Of a DNA stretch of 64,000 nt, positions 61,750 through 64,000 are shown one piece after another. Within the stretch, counting starts at the first letter, position 1. Each line of letters starts with the position of its first letter. The position numbers were made by a program, and so were the translations under genes. The notes under the pieces are model-generated. The model did no database searches, was not told the DNA's origin, and worked only from the letters and a program-made list of their open reading frames with translations. The stretch spans positions 21,768,666 through 21,832,665 of the forward strand of contig NC_092579.1 of NCBI RefSeq assembly GCF_037975245.1. Reading direction: 5' to 3'. The DNA is from Apostichopus japonicus (lineage: Eukaryota > Echinodermata > Holothuroidea > Aspidochirotida > Stichopodidae).

Positions 61750-64000
61750 TATGGTCGTGGAAAGAGGTTTTATCAATGGCCCATGGGTCATATGAACTGT
61801 AACGACTATGTGGAAGGGTACCATAATGCATCTTGCCCGGTCCAAATAGTTCTTGACCAACTAAAATGACCAGTACTTCATCAGTTCTTAAATTAATGTA
61901 ACTGGACCAGAAAAAATCACTTTAGGCCCTAATCAAGACTAGCACGCCTTGGACCACCTTACCAATGGGTCATATGAATTCTTAACACATTGTAGAAGGA
62001 TACCATAATGCGTCTTGCCCGGTCCAAAGAGTGTTTGACCAATTAAAATTACCATTAAATCAACATATTTGTAAATAAATGTAACGGGAACTGAAATAAA
62101 AACATTTGGGCCCTAATCAAAACCAGCACGTCTTGGACCGCCTAACCAATGGGTCATAGGAAGTCTAAGGACCTTGTAGAAGGGTAACATAATGCGTCTT
62201 GCTCGGTCCAAAGCGTGCTTGACCAATATAAATGACCACTAAATCATTACTTCTTTAATGAGTGTAACGGGACCACGAAAAAGCTTTGGGCCCTAATCCA
62301 TGCAGCACGCCTTGGACCACCTAACCAATGGGTAACATTAACTCTAAGGACATTGTAGAAGAGTACCATAATGCGTCTTGCCCGGTCCAAAGAGTGCTTG
62401 ACCAATTAAAATGACCACTAAATTACTACTTCATCAATGAGTGTAACGGGACCATGAAAAAGCTTTGGGCCCTCATCCATGCAGCACGCTTTGGACCACC
62501 TAACCAATGGGTAATATAAACTCTAAGGACATTGTAGAAGAGTACCATAATGCGTCTTGCCCGGTCCAAAGAGTGCTTGACCAATTTAAATGACCACTAA
62601 ATCATTACTTCTTCAATGAGTGTAATTGGACCATGAAAAAGCTTTGGGCCCTAATCCATGCAGCACGCTTTGGACCACCTAACCAATGGGTAACATGTAC
62701 TCTAAGGACATTGTAAAAGAGTACCATAATGCGTCTTGCCCGGTCCAAAGCGTGCTTGACCAATTTAAATGACCACTAAATCATTACTTCTTTAATGAGT
62801 GTAATTGGACCATGAAAAAGCTTTGGGCCCTAATCCATGCAGCACGCTTTGGACCACCTAACCAATGGGTAACATGTACTCTAAGGACATTGTAAAAGAG
62901 TACCATAATGCGTCTTGCCCGGTCCAAAGCGTGCTTGACCAATTAAACTGACCATTAAATCATTACTTCATCATCGAGTGTAACGGGACCATGAAAAAGC
63001 TTTGGGCCCTCATCCATGCAGCACGCCTTGGACCACCTAACCAATGGGTAACATGTACTCTAAGGACATTGTAGAAGAGTACCATAATGCGTCTTGCCCG
63101 GTCCAAAGCGTGCTTGACCAATTTAAATGACCACTAAATCATTACTACATCATCGAGTGTAACGGGACCACGAAAAAGCTTTGGGCCCTCATCCATGCAG
63201 CACGCTTTGGACCACCTAACCAATGGGTAACATGTACTCTAAGGACAATGTAAAAGAGTACCATAATGCGTCTTGCCCGGTCCAGAGAGTGCTTGACCAA
63301 TTTAAATGACCACTAAATCATTACTTCTTTAATGAGTGTAATTGGACCATGAAATAGCTTTGGGCCCTAATCCATGCAGCACGCTTTGGACCACCTAACC
63401 AATGGGTAACATGTACTCTAAGGACATTGTAGAAGAGTACCATAATGCGTCTTGCCCGGTCCAAAGCGTCCTTGACCAATTTAAATGACCACTAAATCAT
63501 TACTACATCATCGAGTGTAACGGGACCACGAAAAAGCTTTGGGCCCTAATCCATGCAGCACGCTTTGGACCACCTAACCAATGGGTAAAATGTACTCTAA
63601 AGACATTGTAGAATAGTACCATAATGCGTCTTGCCCGGTCCAAAGCGTGCTTGACCAATTAAACTGACCTTTAAATCATTACTTATTAAATGAGTGCAAA
63701 GGGACCGCGAAAAAACTTTGGGCCCTAATCCATGCAGCACGGTTTGGACCACCTAACCAATCGGTAACATGTACTCTAAGGACATTGTAGAAGAGTACCA
63801 TAATGCGTCTTGCCCGGTCCAAAGAGTGCTTGACCAATTTAAATGACCACTAAATCATTACTACATCATCGAGTGTAACGGGACCACGAAAAAGCTTTGG
63901 GCCCTCATCCATGCAGCACGCTTTGGACCACCTAACCAATCGGTAAAATGTACTCTAAAGACATTGTAGAATAGTACCATAATGCGTCTTGCCCGGTCCA
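61750..64000. repeat. 179-bp satellite array, continues past the window
   Basis: GGACCACCTAACCAATGGGT recurs at 62314, 62493, 62672 and 62851, a 179-bp period, for about 12-13 units to the right edge. Left-most units are the most diverged and the array becomes more homogeneous to the right. Each unit also has CATAATGCGTCTTGCCCGG, TGACCAATT and GCTTTGGGCCCT. No ORF runs through it. Confidence 0.97.

Overview
The window is animal nuclear DNA: spliced genes with GT-AG introns, AT-rich intergenic sequence, long (AT)n arrays, dozens of poly-G/poly-C runs, minisatellites, a 179-bp satellite and many short inverted-repeat transposons. The WIPI2 orthologue is very close to the vertebrate protein, and the overall texture suggests a marine invertebrate deuterostome, possibly an echinoderm. 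The species cannot be fixed from the sequence alone.

Region 1 (1-16.2 kb): a tandem duplication of about 7 kb carries two paralogous minus-strand genes, here called A and B. Each has a probable non-coding 5' exon followed by three coding exons. They encode a small secreted precursor: signal peptide, short pro-region, RKKR processing site, and a mature chain of 86-91 residues with a seven-cysteine cystine-knot pattern (C, CxGxC, CC, CxC). The terminal exon of A is present twice within an 860-bp tandem repeat. Copy B has a cluster of nested inverted-repeat transposons that is absent from A, including palindromes of only 33-40 bp with 7-bp target-site duplications.

Region 2 (16.2-31.8 kb): a three-exon minus-strand gene of unknown function (278 aa, 18.1-21.0 kb) lies between non-autonomous hAT-like elements, AT arrays and a 169-bp near-perfect palindrome. 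From 21.1 to 31.8 kb I see only repeats and unexplained intergenic sequence.

Region 3 (31.8-45.4 kb): a complete WIPI2 orthologue on the minus strand. It has eleven coding exons whose reading frame joins through every junction, giving 463 aa. It encodes the PI3P-binding WD-repeat autophagy protein. Intron 4 holds a 1.4-kb minisatellite. A tRNA-derived SINE sits about 30 bp upstream of the last coding exon, inside the last intron.

Region 4 (45.4-64 kb): two long intact ORFs of unknown function, 619 aa on minus and 463 aa on plus. The C-terminus of the first is made from a minisatellite. hAT-like elements with clear 8-bp target-site duplications follow, and a 179-bp satellite array runs off the right edge.

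The genes show no shared pathway. The main candidate for something undescribed is the duplicated mini-cystine-knot factor pair; the second is the family of tiny palindromic insertions.
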